From: Deltaproteobacteria bacterium
Lineage (GTDB): Bacteria > Myxococcota_A > Polyangia > DRWM01 > JAAZOP01
Assembly: GCA_016930215.1 (NCBI GenBank)
Contig: JAFGHH010000396.1
Location: 1-37,378, forward strand
Reading direction: 5' to 3'
Length of the DNA: 37,378 bases
Shown here piece by piece: positions 7,823 through 16,228 of this stretch (the first letter of the stretch is position 1; the number at the start of each line of letters is the position of its first letter). The position numbers were made by a program, and so were the translations under genes. The notes under the pieces were generated by a model. That model ran no database searches, was not told the DNA's origin, and saw only the letters and a list, made by a program, of their open reading frames with translations.

Positions 7823-9041
7823 TGAATTCACAAGGGAAATCATCAACGACCTAAGCTCAGGCTTCTTCAGAGTCCCGGATCTGATCCACGTCTTGATCGG
7901 TCCGCGACAGGTCGGCAAGACCACGCTGGCGCATTCCCTGGCGAGGTCCTGGCCGGGCAAGTCGCACTACGCGGCCGCCGACACGCTGCTCCCGCCCGGC
8001 CCGGCCTGGGTCGTGGCGCAGTGGGAGACCGCTCGGCGTCTGGAGGTCGGCGGAACTGCCCCGCTCCTGGTTCTGGACGAGGTCCAGAAGGTGGACCGAT
8101 GGAGCGAGGTCGTGAAGTCGTTGTGGGACGAGGATCGCAGGGCGGGCCGCGCCCTGCGCGTCCTGCTCCTCGGTTCTTCCTCGCTGCTGCTGGCCGAGGG
8201 GATGAGCGAGAGCCTTGCCGGCCGGTTCTTCCTGCACCGTTGCGGCCACTGGTCGTTTCCCGAATGCCGCGAGGCGTTCTCCTGGGACCTCGACCGGTGG
8301 CTCTACTTCGGCGGGTACCCGGGCGCCGCGCGGCTGGCGGACGACGAGCAGACCTGGCGGTCCTACATCGTGGACGGGCTGATCGAGGCGGTGCTCTCGC
8401 GGGACGTGCTCGCCATGCAGCGTGTGACCAAGCCCGCGCTGTTGCGCCATCTCTTCGTCCTGGCGGCCCGCTACCCCGCGCTGATCCTCTCCTACAACAA
8501 GATGCTCGGCCAGCTCCGGGACGCCGGCAACACCACGACCCTGGCCCACTATCTTCGCCTGCTGCAGACCGCCTTCCTGGCCGGCGGCCTCGAGCGCTTT
8601 TCGCCGGGCCAGGCCAGGAGCCGCGGTTCCAGCCCGAAGCTGATCCTGTGGAACAACGCACTCGTGTCCGCACTGGGCCTCCGTACCTTCGCCGAGGCCC
8701 GCGCCGACACCTCGTGGTGGGGTCGTCTCGTCGAGAACGCCGTCGGGGCCCACCTGGTCGCCGGCCTCCAGGGACTGCCGTACGAGGTCGGCTACTGGCG
8801 GCGAGGGAACGCGGAGGTCGATTTCGTGGTCCGAGTGGGGGACTCCATCTGGGCGCTCGAGGTCAAGAGCGGTCGTTTGGAGCACGCCGCCGGCCTGGAC
8901 GAGTTCCTGGCCCGCTTCCCGGCGGCGCGGCCGCTGATCGTCGGCACCGGCGGCATTCCGCTCGACTCCTTCTTCGCCACTCCGCCCGGCGAGCTGCTGC
9001 AGGTGGCCGGTTCGCGGCAGCAGGCATCAACCGATCCGTAG
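7815..9041 (+). CDS. AAA ATPase with DUF4143 C-terminal domain
   Basis: The 408-residue protein has an N-terminal AAA domain with Walker A GPRQVGKTT (29-37), Walker B LLVLDEVQ (84-91) and a sensor-1-like LLLGSSS (117-123). The C-terminal DUF4143 part runs from about 190 and ends with GNAEVDFVV and LEVKSG (Asp 336, Glu 349, Lys 351), a PD-(D/E)xK-like arrangement known from this family. The family is widespread, often near mobile or defence loci, and its function is unsettled; a DNA-related role is inference. GTG 7815 is the only usable start, because an in-frame stop lies at 7800-7802, and there is no Shine-Dalgarno sequence. It stands alone between two control regions: three palindromes upstream and a large inverted repeat from 9037. 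DUF4143 proteins carry a winged-helix-like segment, so self-regulation is possible. Confidence 0.88.
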   Translation: MVSEFTREIINDLSSGFFRVPDLIHVLIGPRQVGKTTLAHSLARSWPGKSHYAAADTLLPPGPAWVVAQWETARRLEVGGTAPLLVLDEVQKVDRWSEVVKSLWDEDRRAGRALRVLLLGSSSLLLAEGMSESLAGRFFLHRCGHWSFPECREAFSWDLDRWLYFGGYPGAARLADDEQTWRSYIVDGLIEAVLSRDVLAMQRVTKPALLRHLFVLAARYPALILSYNKMLGQLRDAGNTTTLAHYLRLLQTAFLAGGLERFSPGQARSRGSSPKLILWNNALVSALGLRTFAEARADTSWWGRLVENAVGAHLVAGLQGLPYEVGYWRRGNAEVDFVVRVGDSIWALEVKSGRLEHAAGLDEFLARFPAARPLIVGTGGIPLDSFFATPPGELLQVAGSRQQASTDP

Positions 9042-9178
9042 GGGAGGGCGACGAGGGCCCGCAGGGCCCGAGGAGTCCTCCCGCTCCCCGATCAGGAACG
9101 GCTGCCGGACCATGCACGGGGAGCGGGAGGACTCGCGCCGTCGCGCCTTCGGCGCGCCGTCGCTCACCCTCCCCTACG
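9037..9178. repeat. Nested inverted-repeat element after the ATPase gene
   Basis: Outer arms CGTAGGGGAGGG (9037-9048) and CCCTCCCCTACG (9167-9178) are perfect 12-bp inverted repeats; the left arm overlaps the ATPase stop codon. Inside lie perfect 18-bp arms (9073-9090 and 9117-9134, 26-base loop) and a small hairpin with CGCGCC arms (9142-9156). The whole 142 bp could fold into one structure. It may act as a terminator or be a small non-autonomous repeat. Confidence 0.6.
9073..9134. terminator. Strong hairpin, 18-bp perfect stem
   Basis: The arms 9073-9090 and 9117-9134 pair perfectly over 18 bases with a 26-base loop. It lies 32 bases after the ATPase stop. There is no following T run, so it is either a factor-dependent or structural terminator, or part of the repeat element around it. 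Confidence 0.45.
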
Positions 9179-9246
9179 ATCGAGGTCGGTCGCGGCGCAC
9201 CGGCGCTTGCCCTCCCCTGCGAACGGGTAGCTACGATCGGGGTCGG
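9174..9246. repeat. Direct repeat pair before the amidase gene
   Basis: CTACGATCGAGGTCGG (9174-9189) recurs as CTACGATCGGGGTCGG (9231-9246), 15 of 16 bases identical, 57 bases apart. The first copy extends out of the right arm of the nested inverted repeat, so this gap (9042-9258) looks like layered repeat insertions rather than a gene. Confidence 0.5.
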
Positions 9247-9258
9247 AACCGGGGTAGG

Positions 9259-10602
9259 ATGGTGTTCGTGACAGGGCAGGCATCCACGCTGGTCGGCTTG
9301 CTCGCCGCGCTGCGGGGCGGGACGCTCTCCGCCGGGCAGACGGTCGCCGACGCGCTCGCGGCCGCGAAGGACGCGGCGTGGCTCAACGCCTTCGTCATGC
9401 TGCACCCGGAACGCGCGATCCGGGAGGCCGAACGGGTCGATGCCGAACGGGACGCCGGCGAAGACCCCGGACCGCTCGGCGGCGCGCCGGTGGCGCTCAA
9501 GGACAACATCGATGAGGCCGACACGGTCTGCTCCGCCGGCTGCGCCGCCTACCGCGACCGCATCCCGGACACGGATGCAACGGTCGTCACCCGCCTGCGC
9601 GCCGCCGGGGCCGTCGTGGTCGGCCGCACCAACATGCACGAGCTGGCCGACGGAGTGACCTCGGAGAACCTCCACTACGGTCCGGTCCACAACCCGCACC
9701 GCCGCGGCTTCCACCCGGGCGGCTCGAGCGGCGGGTCGGCGGCGGCCGTCGCCGCCGGGATCGTCCCCGCAGCGCTCGGCACCGATACCGGCGGCTCGGT
9801 CCGCATCCCGGCCTCCCTGTGCGGCGTGGTCGGCTTCAAGCCGACGCTGCTGCGGATTCCGACCGACGGCATCGTCCCGCTCTCGACGACGCTCGACCAC
9901 GTCGGCGTGCTCGCGCGCACCGTGCGCGACGCGGCGGCGCTGACGGCGGTGCTGACGGAGGGCGCGGTCGAGGTGCCGGACGCGGCATGGTCCGTGCCGC
10001 ACGCCGGGCTGCGCGTCGGCGTCATCGATTTCGGCCTGGCGGCGGACCCCGGCGTTGCCGAGCGGTTCCGCGAGGCCTTGAAGATCCTCGAGCGGCTCGG
10101 GTGGTCCGTGGCGGAGGCCGAGGTGCCGCTGGCGGCCGAGGCGCTGGGCGTGATGTCGGCGATTTACGCGCCGGAGCTGGCGCGCCGGCACGAGGCGCGG
10201 TTGCGGGAACGCCCGGACGGATTCTCCCCGGAGCTGCGCGCGGACCTCGAACGGGGACTGGCGCAGCCGCCGAAGCGCTACCTGCAGGCGCTCGGACGCC
10301 GCGCCGAGCTGATGGGCCAGGTCGACCAGGCGATGGAGGAGCTGGACCTGCTGGTGTCGCCGACGACGCCGCACCCGGCCCGGCCGTTCGGCTCGCCCAA
10401 GCCGCACCCGTACCTGCGCTACACCTGCCCGTTCAACCTCACGGGCCAGCCGGCGATCTCGGTGCCGATGGGGGAGGTCGACGGCCTGCCGGTCGGGCTG
10501 CAGCTCGTCGGGCGGCGGAACATGGAGGCGCTCGTGCTGCGCGCCGCGGCGGCGTTCGAGACCGGAACCGCGGGTTTCGACCTGCGGCAGGCCGCGCCCT
10601 GA
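9259..10602 (+). CDS. Amidase signature family enzyme
   Basis: The 447-residue protein (from ATG 9259) is a Ser-cisSer-Lys amidase. The triad is Lys 81 (PVALKDNID), Ser 156 (HPGGSSGGS) and Ser 180 ([13 protein letters not shown]). The spacing of 75 and 24 residues is the same as in fatty acid amide hydrolase. The glycine/serine signature is complete, so it should be active on an amide bond. Relatives include GatA, allophanate hydrolase, indoleacetamide hydrolase and general amidases; no gatB or gatC is adjacent, so a catabolic amidase is more likely than GatA. No signal peptide is seen. The start is uncertain: TAGGAT at 9255-9260 could be a -10 box, with GTG 9268 read as a leaderless start nine bases downstream of the ATG. 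A farther upstream in-frame ATG at 9112 would read through repeat DNA and is unlikely. Confidence 0.88.
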   Translation: MVFVTGQASTLVGLLAALRGGTLSAGQTVADALAAAKDAAWLNAFVMLHPERAIREAERVDAERDAGEDPGPLGGAPVALKDNIDEADTVCSAGCAAYRDRIPDTDATVVTRLRAAGAVVVGRTNMHELADGVTSENLHYGPVHNPHRRGFHPGGSSGGSAAAVAAGIVPAALGTDTGGSVRIPASLCGVVGFKPTLLRIPTDGIVPLSTTLDHVGVLARTVRDAAALTAVLTEGAVEVPDAAWSVPHAGLRVGVIDFGLAADPGVAERFREALKILERLGWSVAEAEVPLAAEALGVMSAIYAPELARRHEARLRERPDGFSPELRADLERGLAQPPKRYLQALGRRAELMGQVDQAMEELDLLVSPTTPHPARPFGSPKPHPYLRYTCPFNLTGQPAISVPMGEVDGLPVGLQLVGRRNMEALVLRAAAAFETGTAGFDLRQAAP

Positions 10603-10649
10603 AAGGCACGGTCCGGGAACGGCGGCAGGCCGGCGGGAAGGAGAGCGAC

Positions 10650-12185
10650 ATGCGCGAGTGCTGGGCGATCGGCTGGCTGATGCTGCTGGTCGCCGGCTGC
10701 GGCGACGACGATGTCGCGGCGCGGTGCGGCGACGGATTCTGCAACGGCGGCGAGAGCTGCGACACGTGCGCCATCGATTGCGCGCCGTGCCCCGACCCGG
10801 TGTGCGGCGACGGACGCTGCAACGGGACCGAAGGGTGCTGGAGCTGTCCCGCCGACTGCGGCGACTGCCCCGACCCGGTGTGCGGCGACGGCGCGTGCGA
10901 GAACCCCGAGGACTGCCGCACCTGCGCCGCCGACTGCGGCGACTGTCCGGTCGCGTGCGGCGACGGCGTCTGCGACCCGACCGAGGACTGCGCGGGCTGT
11001 GCGTCGGACTGCGGTCCGTGCCCGATCTGCGGGGACGGCGTCTGCAACGGCGACGACGACTGCACGAGCTGCCCGGGGGACTGCGGCACCTGCCCGCCCG
11101 TCTCCTGCGGCGACGGCGCCTGCACCGGCACCGAGGACTGCCGGAACTGCCCGGGCGACTGCGGCGTCTGCATGGTCACGGGCGACGGCGTGCTCCGCGT
11201 GGTCTCCGTCGAACCGGTGGCGCAGCTTACCGGCGAGCCGTCGTTCAACTCCACCGGCTCCGTCAACGTCTACGGCACCGACCTCGGCAGCATGTTCGTC
11301 CACGGCGACGACCGGCTGTACTTCCTGTTCGGCGACACCTTCGGCGCCCCCGGTCACCCGGACACCTCCGGCGACTGGCGCTCGAACGTGATGTCCTGGT
11401 CGACCGACCTCGACCCGCGCGACGGCATCACCTTCGGCGGCTGGATCGCGGACGGCGGCGGTCGCGCCCGGGCGCTCGTCGAGGGCGACCACGCGCCGAA
11501 CGACGGTTCGGGCGAGGTGACCAAGATCCCGACCTGCGGCTGGAGCGACGGCGAACGCATGTACCTGTGGTTCATGTCGGTCCGCCGCTGGGGCGACCCG
11601 GGGCGGTGGGACGTGAACTTCGCCGAGATCGCGACCTCGGACGACGACGGAGCGACCTGGGCGCGCTCGGGCGTACAGTGGCCCTCGACGAGCAACTTCA
11701 TCCAGGTGGCGACGCTGGAGTACGGGCTCGAGCGCTGGTTCCTCGGCATTCCGGCCGGCCGCTTCGGTGGGGTGAAGGCGGCGCGCGTGGATCCCGCTGC
11801 GGTGCTGGATCGGGAGGCCTACGAGTACCGGGCGGGCGGGACGTGGGTCGACCTCGAAGCGGCGGCGGCCGAGGTCGTGCCGGGGCCGGTGGGCGAGCTG
11901 TCGGTGGTCTGGAACCGGTACGTCAACCGGTGGCTGATGACCTACCTCAACGAGCCGGCGGGTCGGATCGAGCTGCGGGAGGCGACGGACCCGGCGGGGC
12001 CCTGGAGCGAGCCGTGGGAGCTGGTGTCGAGCCTCGGCCATCCCGGCCTGTACGGCGCCTTCCTCTCGCCGCGCCTGCTGGAGGACTACGGGCGCGTGGT
12101 CTACTTCGTGATGTCGCAGTGGGGGCCGTACAACACCTTCCTGATGAAGGCGACGCTCGAGCGCCACGAGGGGCTCGCGCCGTAG
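10650..12185 (+). CDS. Lipoprotein with six Cys-rich repeats and DUF4185 domain
   Basis: The 511-residue product starts at ATG 10650 after GGGAAGGAGAG. A lipoprotein signal ends at Cys 17 (LLVAGC), followed by GDDD. Residues 26-175 hold six repeats of 23-26 residues, each beginning CGDG and carrying six cysteines in the order C..C..C..C..C..C with an internal DCGxC. With paired cysteines these would form small disulfide-stabilised or metal-binding knots. Residues about 185-511 match DUF4185, a five-bladed-propeller-like domain found in secreted and surface proteins (YFLFGDTFG, MYLWFMSV, YGAFLSPRL). The gene lies 47 bases after the amidase and may share its transcript. I expect an outer-membrane or cell-surface location. 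The ligand is unknown. Confidence 0.85.
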   Translation: MRECWAIGWLMLLVAGCGDDDVAARCGDGFCNGGESCDTCAIDCAPCPDPVCGDGRCNGTEGCWSCPADCGDCPDPVCGDGACENPEDCRTCAADCGDCPVACGDGVCDPTEDCAGCASDCGPCPICGDGVCNGDDDCTSCPGDCGTCPPVSCGDGACTGTEDCRNCPGDCGVCMVTGDGVLRVVSVEPVAQLTGEPSFNSTGSVNVYGTDLGSMFVHGDDRLYFLFGDTFGAPGHPDTSGDWRSNVMSWSTDLDPRDGITFGGWIADGGGRARALVEGDHAPNDGSGEVTKIPTCGWSDGERMYLWFMSVRRWGDPGRWDVNFAEIATSDDDGATWARSGVQWPSTSNFIQVATLEYGLERWFLGIPAGRFGGVKAARVDPAAVLDREAYEYRAGGTWVDLEAAAAEVVPGPVGELSVVWNRYVNRWLMTYLNEPAGRIELREATDPAGPWSEPWELVSSLGHPGLYGAFLSPRLLEDYGRVVYFVMSQWGPYNTFLMKATLERHEGLAP

Positions 12186-12219
12186 GGCGCTCCTGGCGCG
12201 CTTGCCCGGCGCTGACCCC

Positions 12220-12278
12220 GGGGCTGCGTGGCGACCCTGCCGATCGGAGGACAACCCCCTACGAACTTGCGCCGTGCT
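12220..12278 (+). repeat. Dispersed intergenic repeat, copy A
   Basis: About 59 bases beginning GGGGCTGCGTGGCGACCCT and ending CGTGCT align with 26365-26430 with few substitutions and short gaps. It sits between the DUF4185 lipoprotein and lpxB. No coding sense is seen. The remaining bases 12186-12295 hold no other clear signal. Confidence 0.65.
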
Positions 12279-12295
12279 GTACTACAACCGCCGGC

Positions 12296-13477
12296 GTGGC
12301 TGGAGCTCCACGAGCTGTCCGACGCCCGTCGACGCTGCTGGTCTGCGCGGGCGACCCGTCGGGCGACGCGCTGGCGGCGCGGGCGGCGGCGGCGTGGCTG
12401 CGGCGTCGGCCGGACGGGCGGCTCGAGGGGCTCGGCGGGCCGGCGCTCGCGGCCGCCGGGCTGCGGCCGTTGGCGGGCGCGCCGCTCTGCTGGCCGTTCC
12501 CGTCGCCGACCGGCATCGTCGAGCCGCTGGCGGTGGTGCCGGCGCTGCTGGCCAACGCGGCGGCGTTCGTGGCCCGGGCGCGGCGTCCGGACGTGGCCGG
12601 TGCCCTGCTGGTCGACCTGCCGGACGTGAACCTGCCGCTCGGGCGCCTGCTGCGGCTCGCCGGCGTGCGGGTGGTGCAGGCGGTGGCGCCGCAGACCTGG
12701 GCCTGGCGCGCGGGCCGCAACCGCCTGCTGCGCCGCTCTTGCGATGCGCTGGCGGTGATCCTGCCGTTCGAGGAGCCGTACTTCCGCGCGCGCGGATGTC
12801 CGGCGCGGTTCGTCGGTCATCCGCTGGTCGATGTCCTGGGCCCGTTGCGGCCGCCCCGGGCGCCGCCGTCCGGGCGGCCGCTGCGTCTGGCGCTGCTGCC
12901 GGGGAGCCGGCCGGAGCGGGTGCGGCACGTCCTGCCGCCGCTGCTCGCGGGCGCCGCGGAGCTGTCGCGGCGGGGCGAGCTGCAGGAGGTCGTGGTCTCG
13001 CGCGCCGCCGCGATCGACGAGGCGCTCGTCGCGCGGCTCGTCGCGCGGGCCGGAATCGGCGCACCGGCGCGGGTCGAGCCGCGGCCGCCGCTGGAGTGGC
13101 TGGCGCCGGAGGGGGAGGGCGACCGGCCGTCGCACCAGGCGTGGGTCGCCGCCGGCACGGGGTCGCTCGAGGTGGCCGCGGTCGGGATTCCCGCCTGTGT
13201 GGCGTGGCGCACGAACCGGGTCGGGTTCGCGGTGGCGCGGCGGCTGGTGCGCGGGCGGTTCGCCGGCCTGCCGAACCGGCTGCTCGAGCGGGAGGCGTTG
13301 CCGGAGCGGCTGCAGGACGAGCTGACGGCGGACGGGCTGGTGCGGGTGTTCGGCGAGCTGCGGCGGCCCGAGGCGTTCGCCCGCGCCGCGGCGTCGGCCG
13401 GCGAGCTGCGGGCGCGACTGGGCGGACCCGGGTTTGCCGAACGGCTGGCGCGGCTGGTCGATGAGGTCGCGCGATGA
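12296..13477 (+). CDS. lpxB: Lipid-A-disaccharide synthase
   Basis: LpxB joins UDP-2,3-diacylglucosamine to 2,3-diacylglucosamine 1-phosphate at the inner face of the inner membrane, forming the lipid A disaccharide. From GTG 12296 the protein is 393 residues, the normal length. Family motifs occur in order: CAGDPSGD (usually GEPSGD), LLVDLPDVNLPLG, QTWAWRAGR, ILPFEEPYF, FVGHPL, LLPGSRPERV, AAGTGSLEVAAVGIPACV and GLPNRLLERE. The Glu-to-Asp change in the first motif is conservative. There is no ATG and no ribosome binding site at the front; GTG 12296 is the only reasonable start, so the exact N-terminus is uncertain. The stop overlaps the next ATG as ATGA, coupling it to a GT39-type transferase. 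Other lpx genes are absent from the window. Confidence 0.9.
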   Translation: MAGAPRAVRRPSTLLVCAGDPSGDALAARAAAAWLRRRPDGRLEGLGGPALAAAGLRPLAGAPLCWPFPSPTGIVEPLAVVPALLANAAAFVARARRPDVAGALLVDLPDVNLPLGRLLRLAGVRVVQAVAPQTWAWRAGRNRLLRRSCDALAVILPFEEPYFRARGCPARFVGHPLVDVLGPLRPPRAPPSGRPLRLALLPGSRPERVRHVLPPLLAGAAELSRRGELQEVVVSRAAAIDEALVARLVARAGIGAPARVEPRPPLEWLAPEGEGDRPSHQAWVAAGTGSLEVAAVGIPACVAWRTNRVGFAVARRLVRGRFAGLPNRLLEREALPERLQDELTADGLVRVFGELRRPEAFARAAASAGELRARLGGPGFAERLARLVDEVAR

Positions 13478-15027
13478 CCGCCACGGCGCGGCGCGCCCTG
13501 GCGCTCGTGGCGGGCGTCGGCCTCCTGCGGCTGCTCGGCGCCTTCCCGCTGGGGCTGGGCGACGCCGAGGCGCTCTACGCGGTCTACGCGCAGCAGCTCC
13601 AGGGCGGGTACCTCGACCACCCGCCGCTGATCGGCTGGCTCGACGCCGCGGTGCTCGCGCTCTGGTCGTCGCCGCTCGCGCTGCGCCTGCTGGCGCTGGC
13701 GTTGTTCTCGCTGTCGGCGTGGCTGCTGTTCCGGCTGGCGCGCGAGCTGTTCGACGAGGCGTCGGCGTGGGTCGCGGTGGTACTGCTGTGCGTGACGCCG
13801 GTGTTCCACCTGGGCGGCCTGGCGGCGGCGCCCGATGCGCCGCTGTCCCCGCTGTGGCTCGGCACGTTGTGGGTCGCCTGGCGTGCCTGGAAACGCATCC
13901 GCGAGGAGGAGCCCTCGTGGGGCTGGGTGGTCTCGCGCGCGGCGCTCGCCGGCGGGCTGCTCGGCGCCGCGTTCCTGGGCAAGTACTCGGCGCTGGCGCT
14001 GGCGCCGGTGCTCGCGGTCGCGGCGTGGCCGCTGCCGTGGGCCAAGCGGCTCGGGGCGTTCGCGGTCGGCGCCGCCGCGGCGTTGCTGGTCGCCTCGCCC
14101 GTGTTGGCCTGGAACCTGGCACACGACTTCGCCTCGGTGCGGCACCGCTTGTGGTGGTCGCAGCCCGAGACCGGGCTGTCGCTGCGCAACCTCGGCGCGC
14201 TCGTCGGCGGGCAGCTCGGCTACCTCTCGCCGGTCGTCGCCGTGCTGCTGGGCTGGGCGGTGGTGCGCGGCGGTCGCATGGTTCGCGGATGGGCGGTCGC
14301 GGACGCAAAGGCTCCGCCCGCGCGGGCGTCGGCGATCCGGTTCTGCCTGGTCGGGACGCTGGTGCCGTTCGCGCTGCTGGGGTCGGTCTGCCTGTGGAGC
14401 CGCGTCGCCGAGCCGCACTGGCCGCTGCCGGCGTACCTCGCGCTGCTGCCGCTGGCAGGCACGCTCGTGGCCGGGGCGACGACGCGCGGCGTCCGCCGGT
14501 TGTACGGCTGGGCGGTCGGCGTGGCCGCGGCGTTCGACGTGCTGGCGTACGTCGTGGTGCTGACGCCGGTGCTGCCGGCCGTCGTGCCGGAGCCGCTGTA
14601 CGTGGCGAAGTACGACCTCGTCAACGAGCTGTACGGGTGGGACGACGTGGCGGCCGCGGTGCGGCGCCGGGTGCCGGAGGGCGGCGTGGTCGCGGCAGGA
14701 CACTACACGATGTGCGCGCAGCTCGCCTGGAACCTGCGGGACTCGGGGATCGAAGTGGGGTGCCGGACGGCGACCCCGAGCGATTTCGACTTCCGGGCGC
14801 CGGGGCGGGAGCGGCTCGCGTCGTCGCCGGTGTTGTGGGTCTCGGACGAGCGGTATCCCGGGCGGCCGGAGCGGACCGACGGCGCGGCTCTGCCGGAACC
14901 GGTGCAGATCGTGGAGATTCGCCGCGGCGGCACGACCGTGCGGCGGTTCGCGCTGACCTCGTATCCGGTGGGGACGGTGGCCTGGCGCCGGCTTCCTTGC
15001 GATTCCACCGGCCGCGAGTCAAACTAG
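13474..15027 (+). CDS. GT39/ArnT-like membrane glycosyltransferase
   Basis: The 517-residue integral membrane protein has about ten to twelve hydrophobic segments in its first 360 residues and a soluble periplasmic C-terminal part. Near the N-terminus GLGDAEALYAVYAQ and GGYLDHPPLIGW match GT-C enzymes of the ArnT/PMT (GT39) type, in which acidic residues of the first periplasmic loop (Asp 30, Glu 32) are catalytic. Known relatives move a sugar from an undecaprenyl-phosphate donor to lipid A or protein. Translational coupling to lpxB (ATGA) makes lipid A or a glycolipid the likeliest acceptor, as inference. It could equally be an uncharacterised protein mannosyltransferase. The start is fixed by the overlap. 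Confidence 0.82.
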   Translation: MTATARRALALVAGVGLLRLLGAFPLGLGDAEALYAVYAQQLQGGYLDHPPLIGWLDAAVLALWSSPLALRLLALALFSLSAWLLFRLARELFDEASAWVAVVLLCVTPVFHLGGLAAAPDAPLSPLWLGTLWVAWRAWKRIREEEPSWGWVVSRAALAGGLLGAAFLGKYSALALAPVLAVAAWPLPWAKRLGAFAVGAAAALLVASPVLAWNLAHDFASVRHRLWWSQPETGLSLRNLGALVGGQLGYLSPVVAVLLGWAVVRGGRMVRGWAVADAKAPPARASAIRFCLVGTLVPFALLGSVCLWSRVAEPHWPLPAYLALLPLAGTLVAGATTRGVRRLYGWAVGVAAAFDVLAYVVVLTPVLPAVVPEPLYVAKYDLVNELYGWDDVAAAVRRRVPEGGVVAAGHYTMCAQLAWNLRDSGIEVGCRTATPSDFDFRAPGRERLASSPVLWVSDERYPGRPERTDGAALPEPVQIVEIRRGGTTVRRFALTSYPVGTVAWRRLPCDSTGRESN

Positions 15028-15051
15028 CGCGGCGAGAAGGGGAGAACGGAC

Positions 15052-16203
15052 ATGGTCGACTTGCAGTGGATTCGGATCGGGTGCGGCGTCCTGGCGGTCG
15101 CGTTGTCGGGCTGCGGACCATCGGCGGACACGCCGTGCACTCCCGCCTGCGGAGCGGGCTTCGGCTGCTACTTCGGGATCTGCGTGCCCGACGAGGACGC
15201 GAGCATGCCGCCGGACGGGCGCGACGACGCCCGGCGCGAGGACGCCGGCGGCGACGAGGGCGGGACGGTGACGCCGGGCAAGCTCGACCTGCTGTTCGTG
15301 GTCGATGACTCGGGGTCGATGGGCGAGGCGCAGCGGCTCCTCGCGGACGCCTTCCCGCTGCTGCTCGACGCGCTGTTCACTCCACCCGAGGACCCGACGA
15401 CCGGCGACCCGGAGTACCCGGCGGTGGACGACCTGCACGTCGGGGTGATCTCGAGCGACATGGGAACGGGGTCGTTCGTGGTGCCGACCTGCAGCGGCAA
15501 CGACGACGGCCGGCTGCTGCACGAGCCGGTCGCGGGGGTCTCGGGCTGCGCCGCGACGTACCCGGCGTACCTCACCGCGACGACGCCCGGCGCGGCGGTG
15601 GCCCACGACTTCGCCTGCATCGCGACGCTGGGGACGAACGGGTGTGGCTTCGAGCAGCCGCTGGGGGCGATGCACAAGGCACTGACGGTCCACATGGCGC
15701 CCGGGGGTCCGGACGCGGCGTTCCTGCGGGCCGACGCGGCGCTGGCGGTCGTGGTGCTGACGGACGAGAACGACTGCTCGACCGACGACAGCTCGATGTT
15801 CGACCCCTCGGGCCCGACGCCGTTGCAGACGCGCTGCTTCGACCATCCGGACCTGCTGACGCCCGTGGTGCGCTACGCGACAGGGCTGGACGGGGCGCGG
15901 CCGAGCGGCCGCTACGCGGTCGCGTTCCTGGTCGGCGTGCCCCCCGGTTTGTCGTCCTGCAATACCACCGGCGACCTGATCTCCCCGTGCCTGGCCGATG
16001 CGAGCATGCGGGAGCGGATCAATCCCTCGACCGGCCAGGTGCAGACGGTCTGCGAGAACGGCGGCGTCCGGGCGACGCCGGGCATCCGCCACGTCGAGCT
16101 GGCGACCGAGCTGGGCCGTCGCGCGGTCGTGCGGTCGATCTGCGACCCGGGGTTCGAGACCTTTTTCGCGCAGCTGGCCGAGATGGCGCAGACCGCCCGC
16201 TGA
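15052..16203 (+). CDS. Lipoprotein with von Willebrand A-like domain
   Basis: The 383-residue product starts at ATG 15052 after GAGAAGGGGAGAA. The lipobox ALSGC gives a lipidated Cys 21. A short cysteine-containing stretch (30-45) and an acidic linker lead to a von Willebrand A fold beginning at KLDLLFVVDDSGSM (77-90), with the metal-ion site DxSxS at Asp 85, Ser 87, Ser 89. A later strand, LAVVVLTDENDCSTDD, carries the expected second acidic cluster. Such domains bind partner proteins through a divalent metal. The gene follows the GT39 gene by 24 bases and precedes another lipoprotein by 25 bases, so it is likely in the same operon. Surface or periplasmic adhesion is inferred. Confidence 0.82.
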   Translation: MVDLQWIRIGCGVLAVALSGCGPSADTPCTPACGAGFGCYFGICVPDEDASMPPDGRDDARREDAGGDEGGTVTPGKLDLLFVVDDSGSMGEAQRLLADAFPLLLDALFTPPEDPTTGDPEYPAVDDLHVGVISSDMGTGSFVVPTCSGNDDGRLLHEPVAGVSGCAATYPAYLTATTPGAAVAHDFACIATLGTNGCGFEQPLGAMHKALTVHMAPGGPDAAFLRADAALAVVVLTDENDCSTDDSSMFDPSGPTPLQTRCFDHPDLLTPVVRYATGLDGARPSGRYAVAFLVGVPPGLSSCNTTGDLISPCLADASMRERINPSTGQVQTVCENGGVRATPGIRHVELATELGRRAVVRSICDPGFETFFAQLAEMAQTAR

Positions 16204-16228
16204 GTTCCGCGGGCCGGAGGTGTGGAGC

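Noticed and set aside
9112-9258. N-terminal extension of the amidase from an ATG at 9112
   Set aside because: It would translate the inverted-repeat DNA into an Arg-rich tail. The amidase core needs no extra residues, and ATG 9259 or GTG 9268 fit the family length.
8863-10407. Minus-strand 514-codon frame opposite the amidase
   Set aside because: It is a shadow frame with repetitive Arg/Ala/Val composition and no motifs, whereas the plus strand has the full amidase catalytic triad.
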